Assembly: GCA_036245525.1 (NCBI GenBank)
Contig: BTPG01000002.1
Location: 122,250,451 to 122,314,450, forward strand
Length of the DNA stretch: 64,000 bases
DNA from: Semisulcospira habei
Lineage: Eukaryota > Mollusca > Gastropoda > Semisulcospiridae
Direction of reading: 5' to 3'
Shown here: positions 46,601-52,600 of the stretch, piece by piece
Layout: each line of letters opens with the position of its first letter
How positions within the stretch are numbered: position 1 is the first letter of the stretch
The notes under the pieces: generated by a model
What the model was told of the DNA's origin: nothing
The model's database searches: none
Seen by the model: only the letters and a program-made list of their open reading frames with translations
Translations under genes and position numbers: made by a program

Positions 46601-49600
46601 CATGATGTTGAAGCAGGCCACAGTGGACCTCAACGATGACGATACATCAGGTATCATCTCATATCATATCATGGGGCGGTCCGTGGCGCAGTGGTTAAGG
46701 TGCCTGCCACCAATGCCAAAGGTGCGTGGTTCGATACCGGGTTCCGGCGTTGGACTTTTCTCCTCTGGTAAGTGTCACCGTTAATTCGGGCGGACCGTCG
46801 GGGGTTCTTTCTCCGGGTACTCCGGTTCTTCCACCCCCCCCCCCCCCCCCCCCCACCCTTGGTACCGGTCTCAGGCCACTTTACAAATTTCAAATACAAG
46901 CGATCAAAAATCTCTGTAACTTCAGTAGCTGACTGGCCCTTCGTTTGTCTTGTACTGTGTTTGTCTTAAATGGCGTAAATCCGTGTCTGTTTCGTGAGTG
47001 TGTGTGTTGGGTTTCAGGCGCGGCGCTTTGAGTCGATTTCCCCAAAATTGAGATAAAGCGCCTATATAATAACGGTATTATTATTATTATCTCGATGGCA
47101 GCCTGTTCAACCTCAGACGACTGCAGGCCCACACCAAAACCCTAGACCAACTGATTCGCGAGTTGCTCTTTGCTGATGACGCTGCCCTCATTGCACACAC
47201 AGAGAGAGCCTTGCAGCGCATCATGTCTTGCTTCGCAAATGCTGCCCAGCTCTTTGGACTTGAGGTCAGTCTGATAAAGACAGAGGTCCTTCATCAGCCG
47301 GCACCCAAGGAAGAGCATTGCCCTCCCCACATCACCATCGGCGAGTCCAAACTGAAGCCTGTACACCAATTTAGCCACCTTGGCTGCATCATCACGTCAG
47401 ACGCCAAGCTGGACAAGGAGCTGGACAAGAGGCTGGCAAAAGCGAACAGTGCTTTCGGGCGACTATTCAAGCGTGTGTGGCACAATCAACAGCTGAAAAA
47501 AGGCACCAAGATCAGCGTGTACAGAGCTTATCCTCACCACCCTGCTGTATGGTTCCGAGTCCTGGGCCCTCTACCGCAGCCAACTATGACTCCTTGAACG
47601 CTTTCACCAGCGCTGCCTGTGTACCATCCTCAACATTCACTGGAGTGACTATGTCACCAACGTTGAGGTCCTTGAACATGCAGAAACTGAGCATCGAGGC
47701 TTTGCTGCTGCGGACACAGCTTCGCTGGGCGGGGCACGTCTCCAGGATGGAGGATCATCACCTACCCAAGATCACCCTGTTCGGCGAGCTCGCCACTGGA
47801 CACCGAGACAGAGGGGCACCAAAGAAGAGATACAAAGACGGTCTCAAGAAGTCACTTAGTGCCTGCCAAATCGACCACCGCCAGTGGTCTTCGCTTGCTG
47901 CGGACCGCGACACCTGGCGCTCCACCATTTACAAGGCAGCCGTCTCCTTTGAGGACTCTCACAGAGCTCGCCTTAAGGACAAGCGGCTCAGGAGAAAAAA
48001 ACAGAGATGTCAAAACTCAGAACCCTGGCCACTGCGGTCGAACCTGCCTGTCCCGGATTGGCCTCCGCAGCAACGAACATGCCTGCAGATGTCGTGGGCA
48101 ACCCCTATATAACCTTCGTTTGCGAAGTCAAGCCAAGAGAGGGTGTACCTAGGGTATGGTCTCGTCCTGTATCCCACTTAATTTTTACAGCCACAGGGGA
48201 GGTGGGGAACAGGCTCCACTGGAACACAGTCTCATGTATGTACACGGTCTCATGTGACAGAGTATTGCATGGTAAAGTGACTAAGCATAGTGACAACAGT
48301 AACAAATTATGTACTAACATGTAGTACTAGCAGCAGACTAGTACCAACACTGAAACAGTGACCACTGCAACTTTATAACTTTATCATGATTGGACGCATA
48401 CAGGTATGTATAGTACTCACAGTAATAGTAGTAAAAATGAAAAACCGTTTTTCACAGCACAGCCGTCCCCCGCCCCCCCCCTCCCCTGACTTGGCCACTT
48501 TTTTCAGTACTCGCTGTCATCGTGATTTTTAGTGCATGCATTAATCCAGAGGAAAAGTACCATAAACTATTTGCCACCTTCCTTCCATTTTTCTTGCCCT
48601 TTATCGCTTCAATTGGATCGTTAATTTCTTTAAAATACTGTGGATATTTCACTCATTTTCAGTCCTGTAGATACAGTCCCCCATACAAACACCAAAAGTA
48701 ACTCACTCATCCTCAGTATGTTGCCTTTCTGCTTCATTGTTTTGTCGCATTTGATAGTAAGCCTCGCACAGCACATCCATGTTTAGGCATACTGCTTCGA
48801 AAGAGGGGTGCCTAGTGATGCAGGAAAATTAAGTGTCAGCCTCCACATTGCCATTTTCAATCCGTTCGTGAAAATGGTCATCCTCAAGGCAACAGAATCT
48901 GTTGACTGGAGCAGAACCATGCACACAGCACCCACACTTGCACCTGAAGGCTTGGGAAAGACAGTTTTCAGGTCCAAATTGCATTTTAAATTTTCAGATA
49001 CCAGCTATAGAAATAATCATTCTTTATATAATAATAATAATAAGCGCATTAAATAGGCGCTTTATCCCAATTGAAAATCGGCTCAAAGCGCCGCCGCGAA
49101 CTGAACCCAACAAGCACGCTCACGTGAATCACGCGCATTCACTCACACACTGTACATAAACACAGAACATTCACGTGGTGCTAAGGGCAAGCTCAAGCGA
49201 GCTACTGAAGTTTTTGGAAATTCAAAATCGTTTGTATTTGAAATTTTGATTAAGTGGGCTGAAGCTGATACCAAAGTGGAGGGGGAGGAAGAGCCGGAGT
49301 ACCCGGAGAAAGAACCGACGGTCCGCCCGAATTAACGGTGACACTTACTAGAGGAGAAAAATCCGACGCCGGAACCCGTAATCGAACCTCGCACCCTTAG
49401 CATTGGTGGCAGGCGCCTTAACCACTGCGCCACGGACCGCCCCGTATATCTCATAAGTGTGTGTGCACACATTCAAACACCCTATAAATATAGCAGATCA
49501 AACCTTTCAAGTGTACTACTTGAAGTACTTGTGGATCAATTGGTGCATTTTGCTATATATGTCAAAGTGGTGGCAATTCAGAGATGATACCTTTATAATT

Positions 49601-49602
49601 TA

Positions 49603-49648
<46 letters not shown>

Positions 49649-52600
49649 AAGACTGAGATAACCATGAAGTTTTAGTTTACATGTAGCATAGGTCAATAGG
49701 TGCAGTGAACATGCTGTGAGAAACTTGAGGCAGTCTTAGGTCAGCCTCTGAGCATACGGTAAACTTTAGCAATGTCATATCATTAACGACGACATTAACA
49801 ACGATTTAAAAAAAAAAACACAAGCGCACATGAAAACGTAATCTAATACGATGAATGTACTATGTAAGGCTTACCAGCCCGCGGGGTTTTCGCTGCGCAC
49901 TGGCCTCTCCGGCGTGGCTGGTCTTTCCATATGCTCTTTTCTATTTGTCTGCGCAAGAGGCTCAAACATATAAGGTTTGAGGCGTTGCGGTGCATCTGCT
50001 TCAAAACACTGATTTTCCGACGAATCCGGTGAATCCACGTAAGAGTCTGAATCAGAACTTTCAGCTGATGAGCTCATTTTCTCTGTCACAAGTTAGCACG
50101 CTATCCGTAGACGTAAACAAACCGAGTCATGTTTGTGACGTCACTTCCGTCGAGCGGCAAATCTGAAAATTTGTTCCGCAGTCTTCGGAACTGGGTACTG
50201 TGAATTATAGAGGATTTGTGAATTCTTATGTGTTTTCCTGCTTGAACTGTACACAAGTAAGTACACTTTGTGGACTGAAAGTGACTTTGATATGTTTATT
50301 TTGTGGCTGAGTGATAGTAAGTTTGATTCATTGCATCAACACAAAGCCCCATGACTGAATGGTAAGCGACCCATTGCCGGGACCACAATTTTTGCTAGAT
50401 AGCTACCCTTTAACGTCAGCTATTTCTGTACCAAACTTTAAGTTTGGGTTAAAAGTAACAATAATAGTATTTGAGAAAACCAAACTGTGTCAAATTAGGG
50501 CAACTGTTGACCTATTTATTGCCCATCTGTGACCTTAACCTTAGAAAGGTCTTGCAACAAAGTATCCTCGAATTTTGTGGCTCGAACAGACTTCAAGTTA
50601 ATACCAACATTAAAGTTTATCACAGACAATGTACATAGACTCACTTTTGTTATCACACATGAGCCAAAAGTATCCTGGTTTCTGACAATGTGACCAACAC
50701 TGTTTTGAAGTTCCTGACACTAACAACACAGATTGTTACTGGAAGCATATCACTCAAGCACTGTTCTTCGATTCTCTGGTCAAGCCATGCTCAATAAAAA
50801 GTATACAATGCACACAGCAACAGACCTCTACCTCAAGATGTGAGAAGGCTGAGAGAAAGGCGGGTGAAGTGAAAATGGTTGACACACGCCTGTTATCACC
50901 ATTGACTCAATGCCTGCAGTGGATCAAGGGAGGTAAGCAGTATGTGGTCAACAATGACACAATGGAAAACGTTTAGGGCTTAATGTCTTTTGTCCACCGC
51001 AAAGACTGGGCACCGAAATAGGGTCTGAAAACATTCTTACCCAAGCTGGGACCTTTCAGATGAGAGTCAAATGCTCTACCTCCGAGCAACCCAGCTCCCC
51101 AATGGAGAGTTATAAAGGAATTTAGTGGTAGGGGCTCCATGTAAGAGAGGATTTGTTTGATGGAAGCGATGGCCACTGGGCTCTGGATTGGGAAGCAATC
51201 TGGTTGCTTCAGGGAAGTGGCAGTGGGGGCACAAGAAACAAAGAAATTATGAAATACTGGTGGAGTCTTCAGGCTATATAGTAGCATCCATTAGACACTG
51301 AGAAGACAAGAACTACAAGTACAAAGCCCCAATGACTCACATTCAAGATCTAGCCGCATAATTTCTCAACCTGCAACTTGACTTTCTGAAAGCAAGCCAG
51401 AGTTGGCCACAGTACCTGAGAAATCCTAAATTTTGTCCTTCAATGTGCATTTTTCACAATAATGACTTTTTCTGATTTATACAAGTATCCAACCAAATTA
51501 ACATGCATGGGAAAATATGATCAACAACTACAGTCTACACCTGTGCAAAATTTGATTAAAAAGTTTACAAAAGTGCCAGCAAAAACTATCAATCTATTCA
51601 TTCAACAAGCATCTTTCAAACATTTGCTGACCTCTTGTGACGCTTGACCTCTGAGAGGGCTTACCTAAATCAGTGTGCATAAAAAAACTTGTATCACCAG
51701 GTATCCTGTACCAAGTTTGTACAAAGTTTGGTTTTAACCCTTTCGCTGTCAGTCACAGTTTTAGTCGATATGATTTCTATAGGAATCATCGCAACTGACA
51801 TCCAAAGGGTTAACAATTAAAATAGTATTTGTGAAAACAATTTTTTCCAACAATAGGGCAATTGTTTAAACCTATTTACTGACCCTCTCGACCTCTGTGA
51901 CCTTAACCTTTGAATGAAGCCCCTAAAATTGGTATGTTTAAAAACTTATTGTGAAATCGTATCCTTTGGCCAATTTGAAGTCTGTGGCTTAAGGAGTCTC
52001 CAAGAAAATGGCATTGTTAAAGTTCCCCATGGATGACAGATGGCCCAGTGCTTTAATTCAATTTTTCATTGACTGCGAGCCAGAGTATAGAAGAGCAAAC
52101 AGTGACTACTGTGTGTTTAAGTTGAACACAACCCAATACATACCTGCACAAATAAGTACCGAGACAACGTTGGATGGAGTGAAGTGCCAGCATAGCTGAG
52201 AGAAGTTGAAGGCCATCAGCCCTATGCTGAGTACACAGCAGATGATCTCCTGAAGTCTCTTGCCTGCAGGTCACACATAGCAATTAAACATGGTATCATT
52301 TGTTACTAGTGCAACAGACTTGAATCTTTCAGTAATAATAATATGATCACTACAGATCAGGTTGTACTGTTCAGTCTTTGTTATCCGCAGTTTACACCCT
52401 AATAAACAGCATTGTTCCTAAATTCAGAGTGAAAATGAATTTGCCATTAAGTTGATTAACACTTTAAACATAGCTGAATGGTACTCCCTGTATACTGCCA
52501 GTAAACTGCAATATCCCCATAAGTATGTAAGCAAATCTATCCTCTCTGTACACAGGAGGGTCAAAGCTGCCGAAATAATTATATGGTTGTTCACTTATTT

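Larger units (their letters stand above)
43560..48140 (+). mobile_element. RTE-like LINE, near full-length copy interrupted by a SINE
   Basis: Same family as the copy at 40905, with a GC-rich 5' region (about 43560-44490), an endonuclease ORF, RT and the same 3' end (GAAGTCAAGCCAAGAGAG). RT is broken by several indels (for example near 45800, 46136 and 46405) and by a SINE at 46673-47090. The 5' limit is approximate. I could not find a matching target duplication. Confidence 0.83.
43254..50089 (-). pseudogene. Broken P2X7-intracellular-domain-like gene, three exons
   Basis: Exons 50089-49875, 48943-48707 and 43417-43254 splice with matching phases (GT-AG). The protein has a Ser/Asp/Glu-rich head with the short motif PYMFEP, then WCKCGCC, a CC pair, [21 protein letters not shown] and, in a shifted frame, [14 protein letters not shown] and KGYKG. 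This series matches the cysteine-rich P2X7 C-terminal ('ballast') domain family, which occurs without a channel domain in many invertebrate proteins. Breaks: a TAA at 48831-48829 inside the domain and a one-base frame error in exon 3 near YRQVIRW. A tRNA-headed SINE lies in intron 1, a 4.6-kb LINE in intron 2, and another LINE just beyond the stop codon. It lies inside PEDS1 intron 2 on the same strand. Its function is unknown. Confidence 0.85.

Noticed and set aside
46673..46750. tRNA gene
   Set aside because: A and B boxes are present, but the sequence continues into a SINE body and tail and has a second dispersed copy at 49443.
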